DNA from: Bacteroidota bacterium
GTDB taxonomy: Bacteria > Bacteroidota > Bacteroidia > Sphingobacteriales > Sphingobacteriaceae
Length of the DNA stretch: 37,024 nt
Assembly (NCBI GenBank): GCA_013286985.1
Contig: JABDEQ010000018.1
Coordinates: forward strand, 1-37,024
Reading direction: 5' to 3'
Both the position numbers and the translations under genes were made by a program. Below are positions 26,814 to 35,344 of this stretch, in pieces; position 1 is the stretch's first letter, and the number at the start of each line of letters is the position of its first letter. A model generated the notes under the pieces. The model saw only the letters and a list, made by a program, of their open reading frames with translations. It did not search any database and was not told the DNA's origin.

Positions 26814-27764
26814 TTATTTTTTAAAGTGGTCGATAATCAAATTAGCAAGTTCCAACCCTATTCTTTCCTGTGCTTCATTAGTTGATGCACCGATGTGTGG
26901 GGTTAATGAAATTTTTGGATGAGTTAATATATCAACGCGTGGTGTTGGCTCGTTGTCAAAAACGTCAAGTGCAGCAAATGCTATTTTGCCGCTATCTAAA
27001 GCAGTGATTAAAGCATCTTCATCAATCAAGCCTCCACGTGAACAATTTACAACACCCGCACCTTTTTTCATTTGCTCAAACTCGGTTGAACCGATAATAG
27101 GTTTATCAACAAAAGGAGTATGAATGGTGATAAAATCAGCTTGTTTAATAATTTCTTCCTGGGTAGCTGTTTTTACGGTTACCTTAACAGTTGTACCGCC
27201 GCCCAAAACTATTTCTAATTCAGGATTGAAAGGGAAAAGATCATAAGCTAATACGTCCATACCTACACCGATAGCAATTTTAGCAACCTCACGCCCAATA
27301 CGACCAAATCCTAAAATACCAATGGTTTTTCCGCGAAGCTCAATACCTTTGGCATAAGCTTTTTTCAGATCATTGAATTTAGTGCTGCCTTCAACCGGCA
27401 TTTTTCGGTTACTATCCTGTAAAAAGCGTACGCCGGTAAATAAGTGTGCAAATACCAGTTCGGCCACTGAAAGAGATGATGACGCGGGGGTATTGTAAAC
27501 GCCTATGCCTTTTTCTCTGGCGTATTCAACATCAATATTATCGACACCAACTCCACCCCTACCAATTAACTTAAGATTTGGGCAAGCGTCAATAAGTGCT
27601 TTGCGAACTTTGGTAGCGCTACGTACGGTAATGCCATCATAGTTTTGCAATTTAACAGGTAACTCGTCCTGTGGTATGTTATTGGTATCAATTATAAAAC
27701 CGGCTTCCTCTAAAAGTTGTTTGCCGGCCGGGTCAATCCCGTCATTAGCTAATATTTTGATCAT
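26814..27764 (-). CDS. serA: D-3-phosphoglycerate dehydrogenase
   Basis: This 316-residue protein oxidises 3-phosphoglycerate to 3-phosphohydroxypyruvate with NAD+, the first step of serine synthesis. The NAD-binding motif is GILGFGRIGREV (149-160). The catalytic trio of D-2-hydroxyacid dehydrogenases is present as Arg243 (NCSRGGLID), Glu272 (DVFDNEPTP) and His290 (TPHIGAS). It ends right after the nucleotide-binding and substrate domains, with no C-terminal ACT domain, so it is the short form that lacks serine feedback through ACT. It follows serC on the same strand after 87 nt, which include an inverted repeat. Serine is also the substrate of the serine palmitoyltransferase in this window. 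Confidence 0.92.
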   Translation of the reverse strand: MIKILANDGIDPAGKQLLEEAGFIIDTNNIPQDELPVKLQNYDGITVRSATKVRKALIDACPNLKLIGRGGVGVDNIDVEYAREKGIGVYNTPASSSLSVAELVFAHLFTGVRFLQDSNRKMPVEGSTKFNDLKKAYAKGIELRGKTIGILGFGRIGREVAKIAIGVGMDVLAYDLFPFNPELEIVLGGGTTVKVTVKTATQEEIIKQADFITIHTPFVDKPIIGSTEFEQMKKGAGVVNCSRGGLIDEDALITALDSGKIAFAALDVFDNEPTPRVDILTHPKISLTPHIGASTNEAQERIGLELANLIIDHFKK

Positions 27765-27783
27765 TGGGTCATTTAGTCATTAT

Positions 27784-27843
27784 GTCATTGGGCATTGTTT
27801 ATTAGCATTTAAAAAAAAGACTAATGATACAATGACCAATGAC
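27784..27843. repeat. Inverted repeat between serC and serA (GTCATTG units)
   Basis: GTCATTGGGCATTG (27784-27797) pairs with CAATGACCAATGAC (27830-27843) at 13 of 14 positions around a 32-nt AT-rich loop containing A8. Further TCATT units lie at 27761-27780. It lies inside the serC-serA gap and may attenuate or stabilise the mRNA. Confidence 0.55.
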
Positions 27844-27851
27844 TATTAAAG

Positions 27852-28922
27852 TTATTGTTTATTTTTTTCAGCAAATTCCTGCATGGCATCAATCAATACA
27901 TAAACGCTGGTGATAGGCAATGCATTGTAAATAGAAGCCCTGAAACCGCCTACACTTCTGTGGCCTTTAATACCCACAATTTCTTTATCATCACAAAGTT
28001 TCAGGAATGCTTTTTCCAAAGCAGGATCTTCCATCACAAAACAAACATTCATGTGTGAACGATCTTCAACAGCGCAAACTCCTTTAAAGAATGGATTACG
28101 GTCAATTTCCTCATACAATACTCTTGCTTTTGAAATGTTTTCTTTCTCAATTGCAGCAACGCCGCCTTTTGATTTTAACCAGTTTAGAGTAAGCATTGAC
28201 ACGTATATTGCAAAAACCGGAGGCGTATTGTACATTGAACCACCTTCAATTTGAGTTTGGTAGTTAAACATAGCAGGAATTTTGCGACCTGTTTTGCCTA
28301 GAATTTCGTCTTTAACAATAACCAGGGTTGTTCCGGCTGGCCCCATATTTTTCTGAGCGCCGGCGTAAATCAAACCAAAATCAGCAACATTAATTTTGCG
28401 GCTGAAAATATCAGAAGACATGTCACAAACAACCGGTATTGGCGATGTTGGGAAACTCTGTGACTGTGTACCGTAAATGGTATTGTTTGATGTAATATGA
28501 AAGTACGCTGCATCAGCAGGTATTGTATAATCTTTAGGTATGAAAGTGAAATTACTTTCTTTTGAAGTAGCTACAATTTGCACATCACCAAAGAATTTTG
28601 CTTCTTTAAGTGCCTTATTTGCCCAAACACCTGTTTCCAAATATGCAGCTTTACCACCATCGGGCAACAAATTATAGGGTGCAAGAGCAAACTGAGTACT
28701 TGCGCCGCCTTGTAAAAACAATACAGAATAGCCTTCCGGAACCTCAAGCAATTCTTTCACCAGTTTCACCGCTTCATCCAAAACGGCTTCAAACTCCGGC
28801 GAACGGTGCGAAATTTCAAGAATTGAAAGTCCGATTCCATTCATATCAACTACTGACGCAGCTGCCTGTTTTAAAACTTCGTGTGGTAAAATGCCGGGTC
28901 CGGCGCCAAAATTATGTTTCAT
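27852..28922 (-). CDS. serC: Phosphoserine aminotransferase
   Basis: This 356-residue fold-type IV-like class V aminotransferase makes O-phosphoserine from 3-phosphohydroxypyruvate and glutamate. It begins [13 protein letters not shown], the typical SerC start. Other landmarks are the [12 protein letters not shown] block (68-79), CDMSSD (165-170) and the Schiff-base Lys190 in [12 protein letters not shown]. The C-terminal half contains [18 protein letters not shown] and [16 protein letters not shown], which bind the substrate phosphate and carboxylate. It is upstream of serA on the same strand, forming a serC-serA unit. A phosphoserine phosphatase gene is not in this window. The start is unambiguous from the N-terminal family motif. 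Confidence 0.95.
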   Translation of the reverse strand: MKHNFGAGPGILPHEVLKQAAASVVDMNGIGLSILEISHRSPEFEAVLDEAVKLVKELLEVPEGYSVLFLQGGASTQFALAPYNLLPDGGKAAYLETGVWANKALKEAKFFGDVQIVATSKESNFTFIPKDYTIPADAAYFHITSNNTIYGTQSQSFPTSPIPVVCDMSSDIFSRKINVADFGLIYAGAQKNMGPAGTTLVIVKDEILGKTGRKIPAMFNYQTQIEGGSMYNTPPVFAIYVSMLTLNWLKSKGGVAAIEKENISKARVLYEEIDRNPFFKGVCAVEDRSHMNVCFVMEDPALEKAFLKLCDDKEIVGIKGHRSVGGFRASIYNALPITSVYVLIDAMQEFAEKNKQ

Positions 28923-29195
28923 TTTATTTAATTGTTTTTAATTCAATGAACCCATTGTCCTTAATGGTTATTATCCGTTTATCATCGGATTAAATGGCTT
29001 CGTTTTTGATTTATTAATTGGTTTCACATACACAAGTCATTAACAACTTCGTATTTAGATGGGCCGAAGTTAGTTAATCTGACAATGTTTATAGACATTA
29101 TTTGCATTTTTTTTAAAATTATACAAATAACAGACAAACTAACCCAATAATTAAAAATATCAAAAAAAATAGGGGCTTTTATTATCAGGCTTACA
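28923..29195. other. Intergenic region upstream of serC
   Basis: This 273-nt region holds no gene. A CGAAGTTA box near 29065-29075 reads TAACTTCG on the minus strand, one mismatch from the -7 consensus, but lacks a well-placed partner. T-rich sequence beyond the rpe stop could assist termination without an evident hairpin. Confidence 0.35.
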
Positions 29196-29864
29196 TCACG
29201 ATCGGGAAGTGGTGCAGGCGTGCTTTAACTCGGAGATAGCAAGGGATGGATCTGCCGCCGAAAAAACTGAGCTGCCTGCTACAAATACATTGGCACCTTC
29301 AATAACCAGTTTAGCTGCGTTCTCCGGATCAATGCCGCCATCAACCTCTATATGCAGGTCGGTATTGTGTTTAAAGCTGAGTTCTTTAATGTCGAATACC
29401 TTTTTGTAAGTATTTTCGATAAATTTCTGTCCGCCAAAGCCTGGGTTTACAGACATGATGAGCACGAGATCGAGATCTCTTATAATGTCTTTTAATAATG
29501 CCACGGGTGTATGCGGATTTAGTGCAACACCGGCCTGGCATCCTAATTCTTTAATATGCTGTATTGTCCGGTGAAGATGAGGGCAAGCTTCGTAATGAAC
29601 GGTGATGCCTGATGCACCGGCATCTTTAAAGTTTTGTAAATAACGATCAGGTTCAACGATCATTAAATGCACATCAAGCGGTTTGGTAGCATGTTTCTTA
29701 ACTGCGTTCATTACCGGAAATCCAAATGATATATTGGGCACAAACATGCCATCCATAATATCTACATGTATCCAGTCAGCATCACTGTTATTAATCATTT
29801 CAATATCACGTTGCAGATTGGCAAAATCGGCCGCTAAAATTGAGGGTGCTACCAGGTGATTCAT
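29196..29864 (-). CDS. rpe: Ribulose-phosphate 3-epimerase
   Basis: The 222-residue TIM-barrel enzyme interconverts ribulose 5-phosphate and xylulose 5-phosphate in the pentose phosphate pathway. Family features are APSILAADFANL (6-17), the metal-binding WIHVDIMDGMFVPNISFG, LDVHLMI with its His, VNPGFGGQKFI and the second catalytic Asp region VDGGI. The length is normal. The ATG follows a TATCTTTG promoter box by 5 nt, predicting a leaderless mRNA, and the promoter overlaps direct repeats of AGAGATTAG. No operon partner is obvious, as the next upstream gene is 121 nt or more away. Confidence 0.95.
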   Translation of the reverse strand: MNHLVAPSILAADFANLQRDIEMINNSDADWIHVDIMDGMFVPNISFGFPVMNAVKKHATKPLDVHLMIVEPDRYLQNFKDAGASGITVHYEACPHLHRTIQHIKELGCQAGVALNPHTPVALLKDIIRDLDLVLIMSVNPGFGGQKFIENTYKKVFDIKELSFKHNTDLHIEVDGGIDPENAAKLVIEGANVFVAGSSVFSAADPSLAISELKHACTTSRS

Positions 29865-29869
29865 AATCT

Positions 29870-29877
29870 CAAAGATA
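29870..29877 (-). promoter_or_regulatory. -7 element TATCTTTG, 5 nt before the rpe start codon
   Basis: The minus strand reads TATCTTTG, AGATT, ATG. The box is an exact consensus match and would start transcription at or next to the ATG. Confidence 0.5.
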
Positions 29878-29899
29878 GAGATTAGCGACTAGAGATTAG
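29877..29899. repeat. Direct repeat of AGAGATTAG overlapping the rpe promoter
   Basis: AGAGATTAG occurs at 29877-29885 and 29891-29899 (14-nt period). The same nonamer occurs in inverted orientation at 1353-1361 and with one change at 1262-1270. Confidence 0.55.
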
Positions 29900-29985
29900 A
29901 GATCAGGAGTATATTTTTTTTGTAATTTTATACAAATTACACGCTCTAACCGGTTTCTTATCAACCTCGTTATTATCAATAAGTA

Positions 29986-30288
29986 TCAGTCACAATTAAG
30001 CAGTAAATCATAATATTTCTGCATCAGGATAGTATCGTAGTTTACGAGGGAATTGTAAGCTTCTGAAACCAATTCATTTAAAATAGAAGAGCCAAGCTGC
30101 CCGGCTCCATTTGGGATAGAGTCATAATATTTTATCAGATCTTTCACCCGGATAATTTCATACAAAAGCAATTGAACTAAATCTGTTTGCGAACCTGTTT
30201 GAATACCGGCCGGGTTGCTGTTAATGAAATCTAAGGGGTCGTTGTTGGTAGAAGCCATTTTTCTAATAGGGTCGGTCATAAAGGTCAT
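29986..30288 (-). CDS. Small hypothetical protein
   Basis: I do not recognise this protein. It is 100 residues if read from 30288, or 90 from the ATG at 30258 (MASTNNDPLDF), which has a purine-rich AGAAAA just upstream and may be the real start. It has no signal peptide or membrane segment. After a polar N-terminus it is helical (TDLVQLLLYEIIRVKDLIKYYD and ILNELVSEAYNSLVNYDTILMQ), acidic and small, suggesting a cytoplasmic helical-bundle protein. It stands alone between rpe and pnp on the same strand. Codon use resembles the neighbours. Confidence 0.6.
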   Translation of the reverse strand: MTFMTDPIRKMASTNNDPLDFINSNPAGIQTGSQTDLVQLLLYEIIRVKDLIKYYDSIPNGAGQLGSSILNELVSEAYNSLVNYDTILMQKYYDLLLNCD

Positions 30289-30369
30289 CAGCAGCTAACT
30301 CTAAACCTTTAAGAAGCAAAAAAAAACTTATTTGTTTTAAATCTTAGAAAAAAAAACGAGAAAAAATAA

Positions 30370-30416
30370 TTTAAAGCAAACAAAACCCTCCGAAAGAGGG
30401 TTTTGTTTGCTTTAAA
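30370..30416 (-). terminator. Terminator of pnp
   Basis: A perfect 21-bp stem (30370-30390 with 30396-30416, core CCCTC/GAGGG) has a CGAAA loop as written on the plus strand. On the minus strand it is followed by a T-rich tract. It lies 20 nt after the pnp stop and is the strongest hairpin in the window. Confidence 0.85.
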
Positions 30417-30435
30417 CTTTAAAAAGTTTTAGTTT

Positions 30436-32553
30436 TTATTGCTTTTCCGGGCGAGGTAATAATACTTTTCTTGAAAGTTTTAACTTGCCTTGTTTATCAA
30501 CATCAAGCAATTTTACGCGTACTTCATCGCCAACTTCAAAAATACCATCCATAGTTTCAATTCTGCGGTGGTCAATTTCCGAAATGTGCAGTAAGCCATC
30601 TTTTCCAGGCATAATTTCAACAAATGCACCAAAAGGCATAATTGATTTTACTTTACCTTCATATATTTCGCCAACTTCAGGTTTTGAAGCAATAGCTTTA
30701 ATACGTGATACAGCTTTATCAATTGATTCCTTGTTATCGGCAAATATCTGAACTATACCCTGGTTGCCTACTTCTTCTATTGAAATAGTGGCACCGGTTT
30801 CCCGTTGCATTTCCTGGATAATTTTACCGCCGGGCCCGATAACTGCACCAATAAATTCTTTATCAATTTTAATGGTGATGATACGCGGCGCATGTGGTTT
30901 GTAATCTTCGCGGGGTTGTTCAATGGTTTTCTTCATTTCGCCAAGAATGTGCAAACGACCTTCTTTAGCCTGATCTAAAGCTTTACCTAATACTTCGTAA
31001 GATAAACCGTTGATCTTTAAATCCATCTGGCAGGCAACAATACCATTTACGGTACCTGTTACTTTAAAGTCCATATCACCCAGATGATCTTCATCACCCA
31101 AAATATCAGAAAGAATAGCATATTTGGTACCCATCTCATTGGTAATTAAACCCATTGCAATACCAGATACCGGTGATTTAATTTTAACACCTGCATCCAT
31201 CAAAGCTAATGTACCAGCGCAAACTGTAGCCATTGATGATGATCCGTTTGATTCTAAAATATCAGAAACTACGCGGATGGTGTATGGATTTTCATCATCA
31301 GCAGGTAATACTTGTTTTAACGAGCGCATTGCCAGGTTACCATGTCCAATTTCACGACGACCTGCTCCTCTGTTAGGGCGAACCTCACCAGTTGAGAAAC
31401 CAGGGAAATTGTAGTGTAAAAGGAATTTTGAGTATCCGTTGATGAACGCGCCATCAATCATTTGCTCATCATCCTTTGCGCCTAAAGTAACGCTGGTTAA
31501 TGATTGTGTTTCGCCACGAGTAAATACGGCCGAACCGTGCGCAGCAGGCAAATAGCCAACTTCGCTCCATATAGGGCGTATTTGGGTAGTAGTACGACCA
31601 TCTAAACGTTTACCTTCATCTAATACCAGGTTACGGATAGCATCATACTCCACATCGTGATAGTATTTTTTAGCAAGGAATTTAGTTACATCATCAATTT
31701 CACCAAGTGTTTCGATGTAAGCGTCTCTTACTTCTTTAAACTTAGCACCACGTTCTTCTTTTGCAGAAGCGGCACCAGCTATAGCATAAACCTGATCGTA
31801 GGTTGCAGCATAAATAGCTTTCTTAAGCTCTTCGTTGCTGTTTTCGTGGCTGTAAACGCGTTTTTCGGTTTTACCAACAGCAATGGTTAATTCTTTCTGA
31901 ATAAAACACTGGTGTTTTATAGCAGTATGAGCAAACTTTATGGCTTCAACTAATTCGTCTTCCTGAATCTCTTTTGATTCACCTTCAACCATGTTGATGT
32001 CGTGCTCAGAACCCGCTACGATAAATTCTAAAGTAGCATGTTCCAACTGACTTAAAGTTGGGTTAATTATCAACAGACCATCAACTTTAGCAACACGTAC
32101 TTCTGATATAGGGCCATTAAAAGGAATATCTGATACCGACAGAGCAGCTGAGGCCGCTAAACCTGCAAGGCAATCAGGCATGATGTCTTTATCGGCAGAA
32201 ATTAAAGAAATCATTACTTGTGTATCAGCATGATAATCTTCAGGGAACATTGGGCGTAAAGCACGGTCAACCAAACGTGAAATCAAAACTTCATAGTCTG
32301 ATAAACGGGCCTCGCGGCGTAAAAAGCCACCGGGAATACGTCCGGTAGCAGCATATTTTTCCTGGTAGTCAACAGAAAGCGGTAAAAAATCAACACCTTC
32401 TTTTGCTTCGGGCGAAGAAACAACTGTAGCAAGTAACATGGTATCACCCATTTTAATTACTACTGATCCGTCAGCTTGTTTGGCCAGTTTTCCGGTTTCG
32501 ATCTCGATGGTGCGGCCGTCGCCTAAATCGATCACTTTTTTAATTACATTCAT
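30436..32553 (-). CDS. pnp: Polyribonucleotide nucleotidyltransferase (PNPase)
   Basis: This 3'-5' phosphorolytic exoribonuclease has, in order, a first RNase PH domain (about 1-140), a helical linker, a second catalytic RNase PH domain (about 315-540; [32 protein letters not shown]), a KH domain ([19 protein letters not shown]) and an S1 domain ([25 protein letters not shown]). I prefer the Met at 32553 (705 residues, [13 protein letters not shown]) because an A-rich AACGAAAAAAAG precedes it. A start nine codons earlier (32580) is possible but lies in a hairpin loop. It is downstream of rpsO, the classic rpsO-pnp order, with a terminator between. Autoregulation through its leader is known in enterobacteria; whether it occurs here is unknown. 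Confidence 0.95.
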   Translation of the reverse strand: MNVIKKVIDLGDGRTIEIETGKLAKQADGSVVIKMGDTMLLATVVSSPEAKEGVDFLPLSVDYQEKYAATGRIPGGFLRREARLSDYEVLISRLVDRALRPMFPEDYHADTQVMISLISADKDIMPDCLAGLAASAALSVSDIPFNGPISEVRVAKVDGLLIINPTLSQLEHATLEFIVAGSEHDINMVEGESKEIQEDELVEAIKFAHTAIKHQCFIQKELTIAVGKTEKRVYSHENSNEELKKAIYAATYDQVYAIAGAASAKEERGAKFKEVRDAYIETLGEIDDVTKFLAKKYYHDVEYDAIRNLVLDEGKRLDGRTTTQIRPIWSEVGYLPAAHGSAVFTRGETQSLTSVTLGAKDDEQMIDGAFINGYSKFLLHYNFPGFSTGEVRPNRGAGRREIGHGNLAMRSLKQVLPADDENPYTIRVVSDILESNGSSSMATVCAGTLALMDAGVKIKSPVSGIAMGLITNEMGTKYAILSDILGDEDHLGDMDFKVTGTVNGIVACQMDLKINGLSYEVLGKALDQAKEGRLHILGEMKKTIEQPREDYKPHAPRIITIKIDKEFIGAVIGPGGKIIQEMQRETGATISIEEVGNQGIVQIFADNKESIDKAVSRIKAIASKPEVGEIYEGKVKSIMPFGAFVEIMPGKDGLLHISEIDHRRIETMDGIFEVGDEVRVKLLDVDKQGKLKLSRKVLLPRPEKQ

Positions 32554-32567
32554 CTTTTTTTCGTTGT

Positions 32568-32594
32568 GATGCGCTTTCATCTTTAGGGCGCATC
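32568..32594 (-). promoter_or_regulatory. Inverted repeat around the upstream ATG of pnp
   Basis: GATGCGC (32568-32574) and GCGCATC (32588-32594) can pair over 7 bp, placing the ATG at 32578-32580 in a 13-nt loop 15 nt before the preferred start. In RNA this would form a stable hairpin just ahead of the coding region. Confidence 0.45.
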
Positions 32595-32699
32595 GGTTTT
32601 TTATTTGTGTGTATATTGTTTTTCTATAGATCTTTCGCCATTTAAAGCTTAACTATCACAAGTTGTTTATTTTACCGGTAACTAATGATGGTTAAAAGT

Positions 32700-32734
32700 A
32701 AAAAAGCCATCCCCTAATTTGAGATGGCTTTTTT
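32700..32734 (-). terminator. Terminator after rpsO
   Basis: AAAAAAGCCATC (32700-32711) and GATGGCTTTTTT (32723-32734) pair perfectly over 12 bp with an 11-nt loop, 17 nt past the rpsO stop. The minus-strand 3' arm ends in T6. It separates rpsO from pnp. Confidence 0.8.
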
Positions 32735-32751
32735 AAAAATATCTGTAAAAT

Positions 32752-33033
32752 TTACTTGATGATATCCCTTAGCTGTAAAGCCTTGATGATAGCACGGTAT
32801 CTTTCAATATCTTTTTTGTAAAGGTATGCCAGCAATGCGCGGCGTTTACCTACCAGTTTTTGCAATGATAATTGGGTCGAAAAATCGTGTTTGTTTTTTT
32901 TCAGGTGCCCTGTTAAATGTGCAATGCGGTATGTGAATAATGCAACTTGTCCTTCGGCTGAGCCTGTATCGGCAGCATTTTCACCATGTTTTGCAAAAAT
33001 CTCTGTTTTTGCTTCTTTACTTAAATATATCAC
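32752..33033 (-). CDS. rpsO: 30S ribosomal protein S15
   Basis: The 93-residue protein has the S15 pattern: a first helix (SKEAKTEIFAKHGENAADTGSAEGQVALFTYRI), the conserved HLTGHLKKNKHDFSTQLSLQKLVGKRRALLAYL and a C-terminal helix ending in LQLRDIIK. It binds the central domain of 16S rRNA early in small-subunit assembly. It is slightly longer than the 89-residue E. coli protein. A canonical promoter lies 43 nt upstream and a terminator follows, so it can be expressed apart from pnp. Confidence 0.96.
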   Translation of the reverse strand: MIYLSKEAKTEIFAKHGENAADTGSAEGQVALFTYRIAHLTGHLKKNKHDFSTQLSLQKLVGKRRALLAYLYKKDIERYRAIIKALQLRDIIK

Positions 33034-33075
33034 TTGAATAATACTAAAGCGTAAATAATTTGATTAATTGAGGTG

Positions 33076-33105
33076 CAAAGGTAAGGCTTTTTGTGTAAAA
33101 AACAA
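33076..33105 (-). promoter_or_regulatory. Promoter of rpsO
   Basis: On the minus strand TTG (33105-33103), a 19-nt spacer and TACCTTTG (33083-33076) fit the Bacteroidota vegetative promoter very well. The transcript would have a leader of about 35 nt before the ATG at 33033. Confidence 0.7.
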
Positions 33106-33207
33106 GGGCTTTGCAGTTAATAGTTTACAGTTGGCAGTAGCAGTTTGCAGTTGATAAAAACAGAAACTCTTTCTTTCGGACTTTACCGAGTTTTTCTACT
33201 TTCGAAC

Positions 33208-33215
33208 TATCTTTG
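33208..33215 (+). promoter_or_regulatory. -7 element TATCTTTG, 5 nt before the thioesterase start codon
   Basis: TATCTTTG is followed by CAAGC and ATG (33221). It is an exact consensus match and predicts transcription starting at or next to the ATG. Confidence 0.5.
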
Positions 33216-33220
33216 CAAGC

Positions 33221-33634
33221 ATGAATGTTTACGCCACTTTTGAAACTGAATTTCGTGTAAGGCCGGATGATATTGACATGTTTCATCACGTACATAACAG
33301 CAAATATTTTGATTACGTACTTGCTGCGCGTTATGACCAAATGGAGCGCTGCTATGGTATGGCTATGGAAAAATTTATGGAACGTGGTTTTGGCTGGGTA
33401 GTGCGCACTGCCCATGTTGATTATAAACGTGCTTTAACCATGGGGGCCTACTTTATAGTAAAAACCGGTATTGAAAGTATTGACGATAAGGGATGCAGGG
33501 TGAAATTTACCATCATTAATAAAGCCACCAACAAAATTTGCTGCGATGGCTGGTTTGATTATGTGATGATTGATATGCAAAGCGGCCGGAGTGCTAAAAT
33601 TCCGGCCGATATCATTGAGCATTATATGATTTAG
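33221..33634 (+). CDS. Acyl-CoA thioesterase, hotdog fold (4-hydroxybenzoyl-CoA thioesterase/YbgC type)
   Basis: The 137-residue protein shows the hotdog thioesterase signature VRPDDIDMFHHVHNSKYFDY (13-32), where the Asp in DIDMFHHVHN is the usual catalytic residue of the YbgC/4HBT group, followed by ERGFGWVVRTAHVDYKRAL and strands to the end. It should hydrolyse an acyl-CoA or acyl-ACP thioester in the cytoplasm; the acyl chain is not predictable. It is the only plus-strand gene between rpsO and the terminal region and converges with the DUF5648 gene 13 nt away. Its promoter box sits 5 nt before the ATG. Confidence 0.88.
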   Translation: MNVYATFETEFRVRPDDIDMFHHVHNSKYFDYVLAARYDQMERCYGMAMEKFMERGFGWVVRTAHVDYKRALTMGAYFIVKTGIESIDDKGCRVKFTIINKATNKICCDGWFDYVMIDMQSGRSAKIPADIIEHYMI

Positions 33635-33646
33635 TGCAGGCTCTAT

Positions 33647-34141
33647 TTAATAGTTGTTTGCCTGGGCAGGATACACAAAGCCTTCAACTCCTAAAAATTG
33701 ATAGCCATCGCGGCCGCCTCTGCCAAGTTCACTTTTATCAATGGTGTAAAAATGGTCGTTGGTATAAGGGTTATAGTATTTAAAAAAAGGCACTGTTCCG
33801 GGCACCTGCCGCATATTGAGATAGCAGGCCGGGCCTTCTAAAACGTAACCGTTTGATCCCTGGCCGTATTCATTAAAGTTAAGGGTATAATAATGGTCGC
33901 CGGTTCGTCTATTAAAATAGCGGAAAAGTGGAGCTATGCTCCTCCCCCTGTTTTCGGCGGTATAGACTACACATGAAGGACCTTCCAACACCCAGCCATT
34001 TTTACCATTGCCGTATTCGCTAAAATCGGTGGTGTAAAAATGCTTCCGTTGCTTGCCGTTATAATAGCGAAGCAGCGTTTTTTGGGAAAAGCAATAATAA
34101 GATGAAAGAATTAAGAATGTTAAGGTAAGCAGCTTTTTCAT
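33647..34141 (-). CDS. DUF5648-repeat secreted protein
   Basis: I start the gene at 34141 (164 residues), where MKKLLTLTFLILSSYYCFSQ forms a signal peptide. The longer reading to 34243 would run through a terminator hairpin. The mature protein consists of three repeats (about 24-60, 72-107, 119-157), each with a RYYN/RYFN/KYYN start, a (K/D)HFYT or DHYYT core (His34, His83, His130) and a GYVLEG-like end. This matches DUF5648, a beta-propeller-like or carbohydrate-associated module of unknown function found in secreted bacterial proteins. It is probably exported to the periplasm or surface. No neighbour explains its role. Confidence 0.8.
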   Translation of the reverse strand: MKKLLTLTFLILSSYYCFSQKTLLRYYNGKQRKHFYTTDFSEYGNGKNGWVLEGPSCVVYTAENRGRSIAPLFRYFNRRTGDHYYTLNFNEYGQGSNGYVLEGPACYLNMRQVPGTVPFFKYYNPYTNDHFYTIDKSELGRGGRDGYQFLGVEGFVYPAQANNY

Positions 34142-34221
34142 ATTTGAGTATTTATAAAAACAATAATCTGACTTTTTATCGATATAAAAGTTTAAGAGAC
34201 TGTCTAAAAACAAAAAAATAT

Positions 34222-34248
34222 CGTCATTGCTGAGGTACAGCAATGACG
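34222..34248 (-). terminator. Terminator of the tautomerase gene
   Basis: CGTCATTGCTG (34222-34232) and CAGCAATGACG (34238-34248) pair perfectly over 11 bp around a 5-nt loop. On the minus strand a T-rich stretch follows. It lies 74 nt past the tautomerase stop and before the signal peptide of the next gene. Confidence 0.75.
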
Positions 34249-34321
34249 CTTTGTTTTTCTGCTTATATAAAATATTGACTTAAATTTAAACAGGCTCTAA
34301 GATATCTTTCTTTACATTTTA

Positions 34322-34702
34322 TTAAATGTGGATCTGTACGCCGTTAGCAAAAGCCCAATTTTCCCATTGCGTTTCTTTAAAGCATACCATTATATCATTG
34401 GTTGCTATTTGCTTATTCTTAAGTCCTTCCATCAAATCGGCCAGGATTTTGCGTTTTATTTTTACACTCCGGCCCACAGAAAGCAAAATCTCTATAATCA
34501 CAAATTTGTCTGTGCGGGCATTCTCAAGGTCGGGATAGTGCGTATCGTAAATGAAATTCTCTGGTTCAAGCTCTATGATTCGCTGAAAACGATCCGCCGC
34601 GGGTACACCACTACCAACTAAAGCAGCATGCACGGCATCGCAAATATCTTTTTTCTCTTTGGCATCCCTTCCTTTTAAAAGGGTTAACGTAATTAATGGC
34701 AT
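34322..34702 (-). CDS. Tautomerase-family protein
   Basis: The 126-residue protein begins MPLITLTLLKGR, exposing Pro after Met removal, the catalytic base of the tautomerase superfamily (4-oxalocrotonate tautomerase, MIF). The layout (AVHAALVGSGVPAADRFQRIIELEPENFIY, then FVIIEILLSVGRS, and ENWAFANG near the end) is that of the longer Tautomerase_2-type proteins with two beta-alpha-beta units. It should act in the cytoplasm on a small keto-enol substrate or dehalogenate; no pathway is indicated. A TAAATTTTG box lies 5 nt upstream of its ATG, similar in placement to the TATCTTTG boxes elsewhere but one base longer. Confidence 0.85.
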   Translation of the reverse strand: MPLITLTLLKGRDAKEKKDICDAVHAALVGSGVPAADRFQRIIELEPENFIYDTHYPDLENARTDKFVIIEILLSVGRSVKIKRKILADLMEGLKNKQIATNDIMVCFKETQWENWAFANGVQIHI

Positions 34703-34819
34703 AGGGTCAAAATTTAATCAACCAAAAATACATTACCTACCAACTGCACCGGGCTTTATTTTTAAATATTACAATGTGGTTTCAATTTAAAAGCAAAACC
34801 GGCTTCTCGATATTAGTAA

Positions 34820-35344
34820 TCAGACTCTTCTCATCATCAACCCTATGGCTATATTGAAAAAGCCGGTTGCAATAAAGCCAATAGCTGTCCACAAAATGAT
34901 AGTTAAGCTGCCAAAGGCCGGATTAAACAACACCAGTAAGCCAAAAATAAAAACCAATACCGAGCCAATAATTAGCACCCATGAGCTACCGGTTCGCCTT
35001 GAAAACATAAACAACGAAACTCCCCTGAATATAAACCATAGGCCTAAAACAATACGCATTATAGCCACACTTGCTGCTACATGTACCATTAATGATGCAC
35101 CCAGTAATAAATCAATAATTCCCAACAGCAGGTGCCATCCGCGGCCCGTTTGGGTATTATCTCTAACTACGTGGAATAATTCAGAAACGCCGGCTACGAA
35201 AATAATCAGGCCAAATAAAAACCCGAGCGTTATAAAGCTTACTACCGGCGAGGCAATCATATAAATGCCTACCAAAACAAAGAGTATTCCTCTTATTAAA
35301 AACACCCACCAATGGCTTATGCTTTTGTCAATTCCTAAATCCAT
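34820..35344 (-). CDS. HdeD family (DUF308) membrane protein
   Basis: The 174-residue protein consists almost entirely of six hydrophobic helices with short loops (for example WWVFLIRGILFVLVGIYMI, IIFVAGVSELFHVV, LLLGIIDLLLGASLMV, IVLGLWFIFRGVSLFMF). This is the pattern of the DUF308 repeat pairs in HdeD, an inner-membrane protein linked to acid resistance in E. coli. The biochemical role is unknown, and acid resistance should not be assumed here. It is on the same strand as the tautomerase, 117 nt upstream of it. Confidence 0.88.
   Translation of the reverse strand: MDLGIDKSISHWWVFLIRGILFVLVGIYMIASPVVSFITLGFLFGLIIFVAGVSELFHVVRDNTQTGRGWHLLLGIIDLLLGASLMVHVAASVAIMRIVLGLWFIFRGVSLFMFSRRTGSSWVLIIGSVLVFIFGLLVLFNPAFGSLTIILWTAIGFIATGFFNIAIGLMMRRV

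Noticed and set aside
28923..28993. Plus-strand reading frame running from inside serC into its upstream region
   Set aside because: It is mostly antisense to serC and lacks any recognisable domain or start signal.
34142..34243. N-terminal extension of the DUF5648 gene
   Set aside because: It would run through the hairpin terminator at 34222-34248 and place 34 residues before a clear signal peptide.
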